A stretch of 64,000 bases of DNA from Rhizobium brockwellii (GCF_000769405.2 NZ_CP053439.1:1798001-1862000); one strand, 5' to 3'; positions 29,788 through 38,743 are shown, numbered from the stretch's first letter. Translations and numbers: made by a program. The notes: generated from the sequence alone by a model not told the origin.

Positions 29788-30205
29788 GTTCGTCTCCTTC
29801 TGACCGCCGCCTTAAACACGGCATCGACGACGCTACATGGAGGCGTGTTTGCGATCGATTGGGTCGAGGGATAAGAGCGGGTGGGGCCGAGGGACAGGGC
29901 AAGCCATACCACGGCATAGGTGCGGGCCGCGCTTTTTACTGCCGGCGGCGTGCTGATGAGCGCGGAGTCGATCAGCTCAGCGAACGCGGCAAGCCTATAA
30001 ATGGGCTCGCCACAAATGTCACTTTTGAAAGTCGAGGCCGGACATGATGCCGTTTTCCACGCTGCCGGAAGGCACCTTGCCGGGCCAACGGACCATAGCG
30101 GGCGCGCGAAGCCGCTTCGGAAAGCTGCCAAATAGCCCGCCACTGCAGCGCATTGCGGAGACAACTTCCGACGAAGACGGTGCAGTGGCCGGTCGGTAGA
30201 GTCCG
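29788..30205. other. 418-bp intergenic region between MBL hydrolase and SDR
   Basis: A minus-strand open frame (29784-30164) shows no recognisable family and no ribosome binding site. Nothing else was recognised. It may be degenerate sequence or the MBL gene promoter region. Confidence 0.4.
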
Positions 30206-30997
30206 TCAGAGCGTGTCGATCAGGCCTCCGTCAACGCGCATCGAAGCTCCAGTCGTTGCGGACGCCAAAGGGGAGGCCAGATAGGTGACGAGATTGGCAA
30301 TTTCCTCAACGCTCGCGGCGCGTTGGATGATCGAACCGGCGCGGTGCTTCTTGACGAAGTCCGCCGCCACCTCCTCGATCGGTTTCCCTGTCTTCGCACG
30401 TTCCTCGGCGAGCATCGCCTCGACGCCTTCCGACAGCGTGGGGCCTGGAAGGACCGAGTTCACGGTGACGCCCGTGCCGGCCATGCGCTTGGCAAGGCCG
30501 CGGGCAACCGCGATGTCTGCGGTCTTGCTGACACCGTAGTGGATCATCTCGACCGGAATGTTAAAGCCGGATTCCGACGCGATGAAGATGACGCGGCCCC
30601 AATCGAGCTTCTGCATGCCCGGAAGATATGCGCGCGAAAGCCTGACGGCGGACATGACGTTCACCTGCCAGTGGCGGTCCCAGACCTCGTCGTCCGCATC
30701 GAAGAAGTCTAGCGGCTGGAAGATGCCCGCGTTGTTGATGAGGATGTCCACGTGAGGAACTTGGGCGACAAGAGCGTCACATCCGCCAGCGGTTGCGAGA
30801 TCCGCCGCCGCCGCGGTGACGCTTCCCTTGGCGCCTTCGCCTTTCAGACGGTCGGCGGCCTTCGCGGTCTTTTCCTCGGACCGGCCGTTGACCACCACGT
30901 CCGCACCCGCCCTCGCGAGCTGGCGGACGATTGCATAGCCAATGCCTTCGGTGGATCCGGTAACTAGAGCGGTCTTGCCTGTGAGGTCGATCTGCAT
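30206..30997 (-). CDS. Short-chain dehydrogenase/reductase
   Basis: This 263-residue classical SDR has the cofactor motif TGSTEGIGYAI, NNAG (DILINNAGIF), catalytic Ser in IASESGFN, and YGVSK with Tyr and Lys. A C-terminal ATTGASMRVDGG is typical. AGGAGCAGAAG precedes the ATG at 30997. It belongs to the accessory cluster with the aldehyde dehydrogenase and probably oxidises or reduces a carbonyl intermediate; substrate unknown. Confidence 0.9.
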   Translation of the reverse strand: MQIDLTGKTALVTGSTEGIGYAIVRQLARAGADVVVNGRSEEKTAKAADRLKGEGAKGSVTAAAADLATAGGCDALVAQVPHVDILINNAGIFQPLDFFDADDEVWDRHWQVNVMSAVRLSRAYLPGMQKLDWGRVIFIASESGFNIPVEMIHYGVSKTADIAVARGLAKRMAGTGVTVNSVLPGPTLSEGVEAMLAEERAKTGKPIEEVAADFVKKHRAGSIIQRAASVEEIANLVTYLASPLASATTGASMRVDGGLIDTL

Positions 30998-31623
30998 CTT
31001 CTGCTCCTGTGGGTTGGATGACAGAACGTATGAACTGAAGACCGGTCTCGCAACAGCCCACGATGCGGATAATGCTTCCCCTTCGGCTGCGCGCCGCTGA
31101 GCCTAGAGCCTTTCCGGGTTAGATTGAAGCATTCTGCCGGAGCAGGTTTTCGTCAGGGCAGAGGCGATTGGCGAAGGGCATACCTTTTGGTACCTCCGAG
31201 CCGATCGCCTCTGATCCTGGCGGAAAGATGCCCGGCCCTTCGGGTTGGCTGAAACGGGCCGGCTGATCGACCGGCCGGCTTGGCCGTAGAGCTTGGCTAC
31301 GACGCGCGCCGGCCGGTCGACCATCCGACTCCGTTTGAGCCAACAGAATGCTTCAATCTAACCCGGAAAGGCTCTAGAACCGGAGTAGCTCTCGCCAGGT
31401 CTAGTCGAAGTCGCCGATGCGGCCGCCTGGAAGACAACGATCGGATCACCGTCTTCACCACGGCGGGCTTTCTTGACGCTTCACGACGAGAACGCCAGCA
31501 CCGCTCAGATCATCGCGGGTGGCGGGAAAAGCTACGATGGCCGCCAGTGCGGGGGTAGTCTGATCTGTGTCGTGGATGCGCCGATCGCCTCCACGACGTT
31601 CCGTTGCTTGAGGCTAGAGGCGC
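30998..31623. other. 626-bp intergenic region carrying a foldback element
   Basis: Apart from the 275-bp element at 31103-31377, no gene was recognised. The remainder (31378-31623) has only short, unsupported frames. Confidence 0.5.
31103..31377. mobile_element. 275-bp foldback (MITE-like) element with 34-bp perfect inverted ends
   Basis: Bases 31103-31136 are the exact reverse complement of 31344-31377; both ends begin CTAGAGCC. The interior contains further nested inverted pairs: CAGAGGCGAT/ATCGCCTCTG and GTCGACCGGCCGG-type arms (around 31266 and 31308). There is no coding capacity for a transposase. It could be a non-autonomous element or a structured intergenic repeat. Confidence 0.82.
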
Positions 31624-33153
31624 TTAGAATAGTTTGAGCGGCTCGGGAAGCAGATCTATCAGAAAGTCCTGATAGGAGACCGGGCGCAGGAAGCGATAGA
31701 TGGCCAACGTGCCGACGGACGTCGATCTCCCGTCCGATGTGGCTGGATAGGGTCCGCCATGGACCATGGCCGGGGATACCTCGACCCCCGTTCCGAAGCC
31801 GTTGACCAGAAGTCGGCCGGCCAGAAGCTCCAACTGCGAGATCATCGGCTTGGCGGCCCCGATGTCCCCGGCATCCACGTGCAGGGCGATGGTCAACTGA
31901 CCCTCCAGGGATCCCACGACCGTTCGCAACTCCTCATCGTCACGGCAGCGGACGATCAGTCCCGACGCGCCGAAAACCTCTTCCTGAAGTTCCGGATTCG
32001 CGAGGAATGCAGCAGCGGTCGTCTCGAAGAGCGCCGCCGCGGCCTGATTGGGCGTTCCGTCTTTTCCCGCGGCCACCTGCGAGACGGAAGGCGATGACGA
32101 CAGCCTTGCGACGCCATTGCAGTATGCGTCAAAGATGCCACCAGTCAGCATGGTTTGAGCCTGTGATTCCGAAAGCGCTGCGGCGGCACTCCCGATGAAG
32201 GCATCGAGGCCCGCACCCTCGACGGCGATGATCAGGCCAGGATTGGTGCAGAACTGACCGGCGCCGAGGATCAGAGAGGATGCGAACGATTTTCCGATCT
32301 CCGCCCCTCTGCTGCGAAGTGCGTTGGGATAGAGGATGACAGGGTTGATGCTGCTCATTTCGGCGTAGACAGGTATCGGCTGCTTCCGCTCCGATGCGAT
32401 CTTCATCAGCGCGGTGCCGCCACGGCGCGAGCCCGTGAAGCCGACGGCGCGTATGCGGTGGTCGGCGACCAGGGTCTGACCGACCTCGAATCCTGCGTCG
32501 AACAAAAGCCCAAACGTCCCCCGCGGAAGGCCGCATGCTGCGACCGCGTCCGCGACGGCTCTGCCGACCAGCTCGGACGTGCCGGGATGAGCGGAGTGCG
32601 CCTTGACGACAACCGGGCAGCCGGCGGCGAGGGCGGAGGCGGTGTCACCGCCAGCTACAGAGAAAGCGAGGGGAAAATTCGATGCTCCGAACACCGCGAC
32701 AGGGCCGAGAGCAACGTTTCGCAGCCGAAGGTCCGGCTTTGCAACTGGCCTGCGCTCCGCATCAGCCGGATCGAAGCGAAGTTCCTGAAACCTGCCGTCG
32801 CGAACCTCCTTGGCGAACAGGCGAAGCTGGCCGACGGTCCTGGCGCGCTCTCCTTCGATGCGGCCGCGTGGCAGGCCAGTCTCGTCAATCGCTCGCATGA
32901 CGAGATCATCGCCGAGTGCGACGATGCCTTCGGCGATTGCTTCCAGGAACCGAGCCCGATCATCGAGCGACGTCTCCTTGTAGACCGGGAAGGCGTCCCA
33001 CGCCAAACTTGTGGCCTCTTCCACCTGCTCCTTCGTCGCGCCCGCGAAGCTCGGTTCCATCGGGTTGCCGTTGGCGGGATTGATTGCGGAGAATGCTGCG
33101 GCCGCGCCGCGTACGTTCGCGCCGCCGATAATAAGGTCGCCGGAGAGTGTCAT
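31624..33153 (-). CDS. Aldehyde dehydrogenase, alpha-ketoglutarate semialdehyde dehydrogenase type
   Basis: The protein has 509 residues. The NAD(P) site is GFTGSRRGG, and the catalytic Cys lies in [10 protein letters not shown], both in the pattern of the KGSA dehydrogenase branch of the ALDH superfamily (N-terminal FSAINPANG also fits). That enzyme ends pentose, hexarate and hydroxyproline breakdown by forming 2-oxoglutarate. The ATG at 33153 with AAAGGATCC upstream is preferred over an upstream ATG at 33192. Neighbours suggest a catabolic role, though no sugar-acid dehydratase is nearby. Confidence 0.87.
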   Translation of the reverse strand: MTLSGDLIIGGANVRGAAAAFSAINPANGNPMEPSFAGATKEQVEEATSLAWDAFPVYKETSLDDRARFLEAIAEGIVALGDDLVMRAIDETGLPRGRIEGERARTVGQLRLFAKEVRDGRFQELRFDPADAERRPVAKPDLRLRNVALGPVAVFGASNFPLAFSVAGGDTASALAAGCPVVVKAHSAHPGTSELVGRAVADAVAACGLPRGTFGLLFDAGFEVGQTLVADHRIRAVGFTGSRRGGTALMKIASERKQPIPVYAEMSSINPVILYPNALRSRGAEIGKSFASSLILGAGQFCTNPGLIIAVEGAGLDAFIGSAAAALSESQAQTMLTGGIFDAYCNGVARLSSSPSVSQVAAGKDGTPNQAAAALFETTAAAFLANPELQEEVFGASGLIVRCRDDEELRTVVGSLEGQLTIALHVDAGDIGAAKPMISQLELLAGRLLVNGFGTGVEVSPAMVHGGPYPATSDGRSTSVGTLAIYRFLRPVSYQDFLIDLLPEPLKLF

Positions 33154-33295
33154 CGTGGATCCTTTCAAAATGAGAAGCCATGGCCCTCGCATGCTGAATG
33201 GAGGCTTTGCGTAAACCGTCTGCGTATGGCTGTCTATCTCACATAGGCATCGACGGCAGGCATGCCAACCCTTCGCTCATTAAAAGTATTACTTT

Positions 33296-33412
33296 TCAAA
33301 TCATGCCAAATTCGGCGCGCATTGCGACCGCCGGATGCTGACGGCCGTAGACCAGTCCCGCTCCGATTCCCTGCGAAGCCCCGGTGATAACCGCGGTTTT
33401 ATGCACGCTCAT
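33296..33412 (-). pseudogene. Truncated SDR gene remnant (N-terminus only)
   Basis: From an ATG at 33412 the frame reads 21 residues typical of the SDR start (KTAVITGASQGIG), then changes to unrelated residues (RQHPAVAMRAEF) and stops at 33296. Only the cofactor-binding beta-alpha-beta start of an SDR survives. It indicates a deletion or rearrangement just upstream of the aldehyde dehydrogenase gene. Confidence 0.72.
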
Positions 33413-33577
33413 GCCTGCCTCCGGCTCGGCGACGCGGGTAGCCTTCGTTCGCATTGCGGCGCGTGCTCCCTCGATTGATGCGTTGACCGGCTGCGTGCCG
33501 GAAGCAGCCGGACAGTCTGCGTCGTCCTCCGCTCTGCCGGGACAATCGCGCCGAAAACCGTGCCACGATATTGTACG

Positions 33578-33595
33578 AAGGTGTCTCCGATACCT
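33578..33595. promoter_or_regulatory. Operator element B upstream of nitronate monooxygenase
   Basis: AAGGTGTCTCCGATACCT is an inverted repeat (AGGT..ACCT; with flanks CGAAGGT..ACCTTCG). Sixteen of 18 bases recur at 37494-37511. Confidence 0.6.
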
Positions 33596-33611
33596 TCGGA
33601 TCGGGGTGCCG

Positions 33612-33628
33612 CCTTGGGCACACCAAGG
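33612..33628. promoter_or_regulatory. Operator element A upstream of nitronate monooxygenase
   Basis: CCTTGGGCACACCAAGG is a perfect 6-5-6 inverted repeat. TTGGGCAYACCAAGGT is shared with 37483-37498, upstream of the alpha/beta hydrolase. Probably the site of an unlinked regulator. Confidence 0.62.
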
Positions 33629-33693
33629 TACAATAGACGTGAGGAATGGCCGGAGGTATCACCCCAGCAGCACCACGAATGATTGGAGTTCAC

Positions 33694-34779
33694 ATGACTC
33701 GCTGGCCGGATCGCCGCATCCTCGATCTGTTCGGGATCGAGCTTCCCATCATACAGGCGCCCATGGCGGGGGCGACGACCGTAGACATGGTGGTAGCCAC
33801 CGCCAAGGCCGGAGGGCTGGGTTCGCTGCCGAGCGCCTTGTTGAACGTCGAGGGGCTCCGCAAGGCCTTGGGGGAGATCCGCGCGGCGACCAAGGCGTCC
33901 GTCAACGTGAACTTTTTCGCGCACCTTTCGCCGGCCGACGATCCGTCAGCGCAGGCGCGCTGGAGAGCACTGCTTGCACCATACTATGCCGAAGCCGATC
34001 TCGATCCGGCTACGATAGTCGCGGGAGGCGTGCGTGCGCCTTTCGACCCCGCCTTCTGCGATGTCGTGGAGGATTTGAGGCCTGAGGTGGTGAGCTTTCA
34101 TTTCGGGCTTCCGGCAAGGGAGCTCGTACAGCGGGTGAAGGCCACCGGCGCCAAAGTCGTTTCCTCCGCGACCACCGTCGCCGAGGCAGTATGGTTGGAA
34201 GCAAACGGAGTCGATGCCGTCATTGCGATGGGTTTCGAGGCGGGTGGCCACCGAGGCAACTTTCTGACAGATAACATGGCGACGCAGGTTGGCACGATGG
34301 CGCTCGTACCACAGGTCGTCGACGCAGTTGATGTTCCGGTCATTGCAGCGGGCGGCATCGCCGACGGACGAGGGGTGGCTGCCGCACTGATGCTGGGCGC
34401 TTCCGCCGTTCAGATCGGAACGGCATACCTGTTCTGTCCGGAGGCGCGCATTCCCGACGTCCACGCTGAGGCGCTGGCCGCCTCGAGAGACGACAGCACT
34501 GCGATTACGAACGTGTTTACCGGTCGTCCGGCGAGGAGCGTGGTCAATCGGCTCGTGCGCGAGCTTGGCCCAATCTCGGAGGGCGTTCCTGCATTTCCAA
34601 CGGCGGCCGCCGCGCTTGCCCCTATCCGAGCGAAGGCGGAGGCGGACTCGCGCGACGATTTCACGAATCTGTGGTCGGGACAGGCCGCAAAACTCGCTTT
34701 GAGGACAGGCGCAGAAACGCTGACTCGTGAGCTCTATTTAACGGCGCTTGACGTTCTCGATCGGCGCACGTCCTTCTGA
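33694..34779 (+). CDS. Nitronate monooxygenase (2-nitropropane dioxygenase family)
   Basis: This 361-residue FMN TIM-barrel protein has IIQAPMAGATT at the N-terminus, the MGFEAGGHRGNF catalytic His region and IAAGGIADGRGVAAALMLGASAVQIGTAY-type phosphate loop (first part IAAGGIADGRG). It oxidises nitroalkanes or 3-nitropropionate-type nitronates to carbonyl compounds. GGAG lies 6-9 bases before the ATG at 33694. A two-part operator lies 65-115 bp upstream. Confidence 0.88.
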   Translation: MTRWPDRRILDLFGIELPIIQAPMAGATTVDMVVATAKAGGLGSLPSALLNVEGLRKALGEIRAATKASVNVNFFAHLSPADDPSAQARWRALLAPYYAEADLDPATIVAGGVRAPFDPAFCDVVEDLRPEVVSFHFGLPARELVQRVKATGAKVVSSATTVAEAVWLEANGVDAVIAMGFEAGGHRGNFLTDNMATQVGTMALVPQVVDAVDVPVIAAGGIADGRGVAAALMLGASAVQIGTAYLFCPEARIPDVHAEALAASRDDSTAITNVFTGRPARSVVNRLVRELGPISEGVPAFPTAAAALAPIRAKAEADSRDDFTNLWSGQAAKLALRTGAETLTRELYLTALDVLDRRTSF

Positions 34780-34979
34780 TGGGAACTTTTGTCAATTCTA
34801 CCTATCCGCGGGGAGCGGTCTGCCGCAACGCAAACCTTCACCCGGCAGTTCACAACGACCAGTTTGATGAAGGCCGCCGCGTCTCCTCCCGGTCGAGCAT
34901 TCGAAGATGCTGGCCGGTTACCAGAAACTGACCTTTGGGTAAGAAGCTGCGCCGATCAATGTAGGCGCCCTCAATGGCT

Positions 34980-36017
34980 CTAGCCGAGACGGTATGCGCG
35001 AACGATCGGTGCGACGTGGGTGCCAAGAAGTTCGATCGAACGGCGCATTGCTTCGGTCTCCAAGGCGGCGGTACTCATCTGGAAGGTGAGGCGAGAAACC
35101 CCTCCCAATGTCCTGTTAACATGCTCGATCTTTGCCGCAACCGTCTGCGGGCTGCCAACCAGAAACGCGCCGTTCGGACCGCACATGAAGTCGAATTGTG
35201 CCTGCGTTGGTGGGGGCCAACCCCGTTCCCGTCCAGCGTCGGTGAACATCTGGAACCAGCCGGGGAAGAACGCTTCCCTGGCTGCCTTGTCGGTCTCCCC
35301 GACAAAGCCGAGAGCGTGCACGCCGACCCTCTGTTCGTCGCTTGGATGGCCCGCGGCCAGCCCTGCACGTCGATAGAGTTCGACCAACGGCTGAAACCGC
35401 TCGAAGCTACCGCCGATGATGGCGACCATCAGCGGCAAGCCAAGTGTTCCGGCGCGGATGAAGGATTCGGGCGTCCCGCCAACACCCAGCCAGATTGGCA
35501 AGGTTGGCTGGTGCGGACGGGGAAAGACACCCTCGCCACTGAGGGACGGTCGAAAGCGGCCCTGCCACTCGATCCTGGGTTTTTCCCTGATCTTCAGCAA
35601 CAGGTCCAGCTTCTCCGCGAAGAGGGCATCGTAGTCTCGCAGGTCGAATCCGAACAGGGGATAGGCCTCCACGGACGACCCGCGGCCGACTACGATTTCC
35701 GCTCGTCCGCGCGATATCAAATCCAGTGTGGCGAATTCCTGAAAGAGCCGCACGGGGTCGGCGGCGCTGAGGACGGCGACAGCGCTTGTCAGCCTGATCG
35801 ACTTCGTGCGCGCGGCGGCGGCCGCAAGGATCACGGCTGGCGCTGAATCAAGCGCGTTCTCTCGATGATGTTCTCCCATGCCAAAGACGTCGAGACCGAC
35901 TTGATCGGCCAGCTCGACCTCTGCAAGTACGCTCTCCATGCGATCGATGGCCGACTGCAGTCGTCCCGTAGCCGGGTCGTTCAGCAGCATCGCAAAACTA
36001 TCGATACCGATTTCCAA
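34980..36017 (-). CDS. Luciferase-like (LLM class) flavin monooxygenase
   Basis: This 345-residue TIM-barrel protein uses reduced FMN. GMGEHHRENALDSAPAVILAA (EHH motif) and GRAEIVVGRGSSVEAYPLFG are family signatures. The start is taken as TTG at 36017 because AAAGGATCC is correctly spaced and LEIGIDSFA is where family members begin; an in-frame ATG at 36077 would add 20 non-conserved residues. It is convergent with nitronate monooxygenase, suggesting linked oxidation of a small organic substrate. Confidence 0.85.
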   Translation of the reverse strand: MEIGIDSFAMLLNDPATGRLQSAIDRMESVLAEVELADQVGLDVFGMGEHHRENALDSAPAVILAAAAARTKSIRLTSAVAVLSAADPVRLFQEFATLDLISRGRAEIVVGRGSSVEAYPLFGFDLRDYDALFAEKLDLLLKIREKPRIEWQGRFRPSLSGEGVFPRPHQPTLPIWLGVGGTPESFIRAGTLGLPLMVAIIGGSFERFQPLVELYRRAGLAAGHPSDEQRVGVHALGFVGETDKAAREAFFPGWFQMFTDAGRERGWPPPTQAQFDFMCGPNGAFLVGSPQTVAAKIEHVNRTLGGVSRLTFQMSTAALETEAMRRSIELLGTHVAPIVRAYRLG

Positions 36018-36333
36018 CGAAGGATCCTTTCGAGGCACTGTTGCCACCCAACAGCGGTGGTCGCGGAGTTTCGGCACTCCAGCTTCTAAATGACTCGTCT
36101 TGGCGCTGGGGTGGAGCGGACACGACGGTGTCTATCTGACAAAAAGCGCCTCCCGCTTCATCACACAACTGACAGGCGTCCCACTACCCGTCATTTTCCG
36201 ATGGATACCATCCGAATATTCGATAGGTGAGTTTGTTTGTGCCGAGGCACAATGCAGGCGCTGGTCCGGCCTTCCGCACGTACTGGACTGCAGGCTGGCA
36301 ATCCTCGGAAGAGCCGTCCACCAATGCCGGTGG
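36018..36333. other. 316-bp intergenic region upstream of the LLM monooxygenase
   Basis: It holds GATGGATACCATC (about 36199-36211) and TTGTGCCGAGGCACAA (about 36237-36252), both palindromes, the second near perfect over 16 bp. These are candidate operators for the LLM gene. No coding region was recognised. Confidence 0.5.
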
Positions 36334-37371
36334 TCATGCCCATGCGTCCACGTCGATAACGGCCTGAGCGAAAGCCTCTGGTGACTCCTGCGGGAGATTA
36401 TGGCCTATACCGCCCTTGATCAGCCGGTGTTCGTATTTTGCCTTGAATTTTCCGGCATAGGCCTTCGGATCAGGATGCGGTGCTCCGTTGGCATCGCCTT
36501 CCATCGTGATCGCAGGCACGTGGATTTCGGGAGCGGATGCGAGCTTGGTTTCGAACTCGTCGAACCGCTTCTCTCCCTCCGTCAGTCCGAGCCGCCAACG
36601 GTAGTTGTGGACGACGATCGCGACATGGTCCGGATTGGCGAATGCCGCGGCGCTTCGTTCAAACGTCTTGTCATCGAATTTCCACTGAGGAGAGGCGAGT
36701 TGCCAGATGAGCCTGGCGAAGTCGTTCGTGTATTTTTCATAGCCGTCGCGACCGCGTTCTGTCGCGAAATAGAACTGATACCACCACTGCAGTTCGGCGG
36801 GTGGCGGCAACGGCACCTTTCCGGCGGTCTGGTTCCCGATGAGATAGCCGCTGACGGAGACCAAGCCCTTGCATCGTTCCGGCCAGAGCGCGGCGACAAT
36901 GCCGGCGGTCCGCGCGCCCCAGTCGAAACCTGCGACGGTGGCTCGCTCGATCCTCAGAACGTCCATCAGCTTGATGGCATCGACTGCCAGCGCCGATTGT
37001 TGGCCGTTGCGCATCGTGTCGTCGGCGAGGAACTTCGTGCTGCCGTATCCTCGCAGATGGGGGACGATGACACGATGGCCCTGGTCTGCGAGCAACGGGG
37101 CGACCTCGGCGAACGCATTGATGTCATAGGGCCAGCCGTGGAACAGAAGGACGGGCGATCCGTCGCTGGGGCCGAGTTCGGCGTATCCGACACTGAGGTC
37201 TCCCGCGTCGATTTGTCCGTCCGCGACCAGCCCATGGCCATTCTTTCGGGCAACCTTCTTGCCCTGGCCAGCACCCGCGGTATGTCCCGCGAGGATCCCC
37301 GCCGCCGTCAATCCGAGTGCGATCCCGCCGAAGGACCGACGTGTGAGGCTCCCATTTCTAAGATTGCTCAT
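36334..37371 (-). CDS. Exported alpha/beta hydrolase (epoxide-hydrolase type)
   Basis: The protein has 345 residues. A twin-arginine signal (TRRSFGG at residues 10-16, then a hydrophobic stretch to about 33) predicts folded export. The hydrolase core has the oxyanion HGWPYD, the nucleophile elbow GFDWGARTA with Asp as nucleophile, and the catalytic His in GGIGHNLPQE. Asp nucleophile places it with epoxide hydrolases, haloalkane or fluoroacetate dehalogenases rather than Ser esterases. Its promoter region carries the two-part operator shared with nitronate monooxygenase. Confidence 0.85.
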   Translation of the reverse strand: MSNLRNGSLTRRSFGGIALGLTAAGILAGHTAGAGQGKKVARKNGHGLVADGQIDAGDLSVGYAELGPSDGSPVLLFHGWPYDINAFAEVAPLLADQGHRVIVPHLRGYGSTKFLADDTMRNGQQSALAVDAIKLMDVLRIERATVAGFDWGARTAGIVAALWPERCKGLVSVSGYLIGNQTAGKVPLPPPAELQWWYQFYFATERGRDGYEKYTNDFARLIWQLASPQWKFDDKTFERSAAAFANPDHVAIVVHNYRWRLGLTEGEKRFDEFETKLASAPEIHVPAITMEGDANGAPHPDPKAYAGKFKAKYEHRLIKGGIGHNLPQESPEAFAQAVIDVDAWA

Positions 37372-37482
37372 GATTGCTTCTCCGATAATGGACGATGAAT
37401 GGACGCCTCGAGATCATGCTCAGAGAACGTTGGCATCGGGAGTTTGAGACTGATGACCGGGGTCCGCTAGTGGACGAAGGTA

Positions 37483-37511
37483 TTGGGCATACCAAGGTGT
37501 CGTCGATACCT
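37483..37511. promoter_or_regulatory. Operator elements A and B (overlapping) between hydrolase and small ORF
   Basis: TTGGGCATACCAAGGT (37483-37498) overlaps AAGGTGTCGTCGATACCT (37494-37511). ACGAAGGT precedes at 37474. All three blocks recur upstream of nitronate monooxygenase, so the two promoters are probably controlled by one protein. Confidence 0.62.
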
Positions 37512-37595
37512 AGGTGCAACAGCCGCCTCTTCTGCCGTTAGCCATACTGTTCTCCAGGCCGCGGGCGTTCCGCCGACGAGCTTTAGGAGAGGATG

Positions 37596-37814
37596 ATGAG
37601 CTACCGAGACAACGAGACGTCGGGGAGGCTTTTTCCCTGCGTCGCAATCCTTCTTGCGATGGCGGCCTTGGCCGGTGCCTTGGTATCGGTCAGACAACCC
37701 GTCGTGCCAGCCCGCGTCTGGGTACCCGTTCAGTCAGTCGGATCCTCGACCGTTAAGTCGGCGGCGGCGTGCTCCCCGGCATGGGCGGGCTGCAATCCGA
37801 CTGAGCCGATTTGA
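37596..37814 (+). CDS. Small putative membrane or secreted protein
   Basis: This 72-residue protein has one hydrophobic segment (about residues 13-33, PCVAILLAMAALAGALVSV) and a Pro/Ser-rich tail with two Cys. AGGAGA is well spaced before the ATG at 37596 (an ATG at 37593 is also possible). It is divergent from the exported hydrolase and would share its operator region. No family recognised; coding status is moderate. Confidence 0.42.
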   Translation: MSYRDNETSGRLFPCVAILLAMAALAGALVSVRQPVVPARVWVPVQSVGSSTVKSAAACSPAWAGCNPTEPI

Positions 37815-37948
37815 AACGGTGCGCCGAGGCGCGCAAATCAATGATCTGGCACAACAACATCTGCGGGGCTGCTGCGCTCCAACCCGAAGACGTAGCAATG
37901 ATACGAAACCTCGTCCGGGAGCGTTGCAAAAATCGCCAGGACCGACGG

Positions 37949-38743
37949 TCACGATCCCTCGTCCGGTATGTTCAAGACGTCTCCGCACGCCTTGCAATGA
38001 ACGGCGTCGGCGTCATGACGCTGAAGGCCGCATCGGTGGCAGGAATAGGTCACTTTGTGAGGGCGGACCACGGCCTGAGCAAGCCTGACGAATAGGGAAA
38101 TGCCGACGATCATCGTCACAACGGAAGTGAGCTTGCCCAGCGTTCCCGGAAGCGTAATGTCTCCGAATCCCGTCGTCGTCACCGTCGCGACTGTGAAGTA
38201 CAGCGCATCGACGAACCCTTCGCTTCCCTCCCTGTTGTAGAAGAAGGACGTATAGACGAACCCGGTTGCCATGAAGAGGAACACAAGGAGATTGATCACC
38301 GCCCGCACAACGTCGAGAAGGTATAAATAGCCGGCCTTGCGTAGCAAGTCCTTGAGCAGCGGACTGGTGCCGATCGCCCAGAACCGCATGATCCGCAGGA
38401 AAGCGAAATTGAAGAGCAGGTCCGGCAGCAACAGCGTGGCCAGCACCACGAAGTCGATCCAGGTCATCGGTCGCCGAATCCACTCGCGCACAGAGGATGC
38501 GGCGACCGCCCGGCCGACCATCTCGGCGGCGATCCACACTGCTATCGCATAGTCGATAATCAGATAGGAAGGACCGGATCGCAGGTACGGGCCGAGCAGG
38601 AAGAAGGCGAGAATGGCGACGTCAATGGCAGCAAATACCAGCCGAATGGCGACCGCCCGCCTGCCGTCGGCCCTGTCGAGCTTTCGCAGCACCTGACGAA
38701 GCGTATTCTGCCGAGAGCCGTTGTCGGATTCGAAGGTTTTCAT
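37949..38743 (-). CDS. Voltage-gated-type potassium channel with C-terminal zinc ribbon
   Basis: This 264-residue membrane protein has about six helices (for example 35-52, 58-78, 95-115, 145-165, 205-225), and a pore loop with selectivity filter TTTGFGD around residues 189-195. The cytoplasmic tail has Cys235, Cys238, Cys250 and Cys253 (CX2C-X11-CX2C), a rubredoxin-like zinc ribbon. K+ selectivity is inferred from the GFG filter. The ribbon could be a metal or redox sensor of gating. The TM count is estimated by eye. Confidence 0.85.
   Translation of the reverse strand: MKTFESDNGSRQNTLRQVLRKLDRADGRRAVAIRLVFAAIDVAILAFFLLGPYLRSGPSYLIIDYAIAVWIAAEMVGRAVAASSVREWIRRPMTWIDFVVLATLLLPDLLFNFAFLRIMRFWAIGTSPLLKDLLRKAGYLYLLDVVRAVINLLVFLFMATGFVYTSFFYNREGSEGFVDALYFTVATVTTTGFGDITLPGTLGKLTSVVTMIVGISLFVRLAQAVVRPHKVTYSCHRCGLQRHDADAVHCKACGDVLNIPDEGS

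Larger units (their letters stand above)
33154..33693. other. 540-bp intergenic region with SDR remnant and operator
   Basis: It holds a short SDR fragment (33296-33412) and two inverted-repeat operator elements (33578-33595, 33612-33628) before the nitronate monooxygenase gene. No other gene was recognised. Confidence 0.6.

Noticed and set aside
29784..30164. Minus-strand frame that briefly looked like a transposase piece (LIDSALIS)
   Set aside because: The similarity to the IS5 VDSTIIRAH motif is only a few residues and the flanking sequence does not match.
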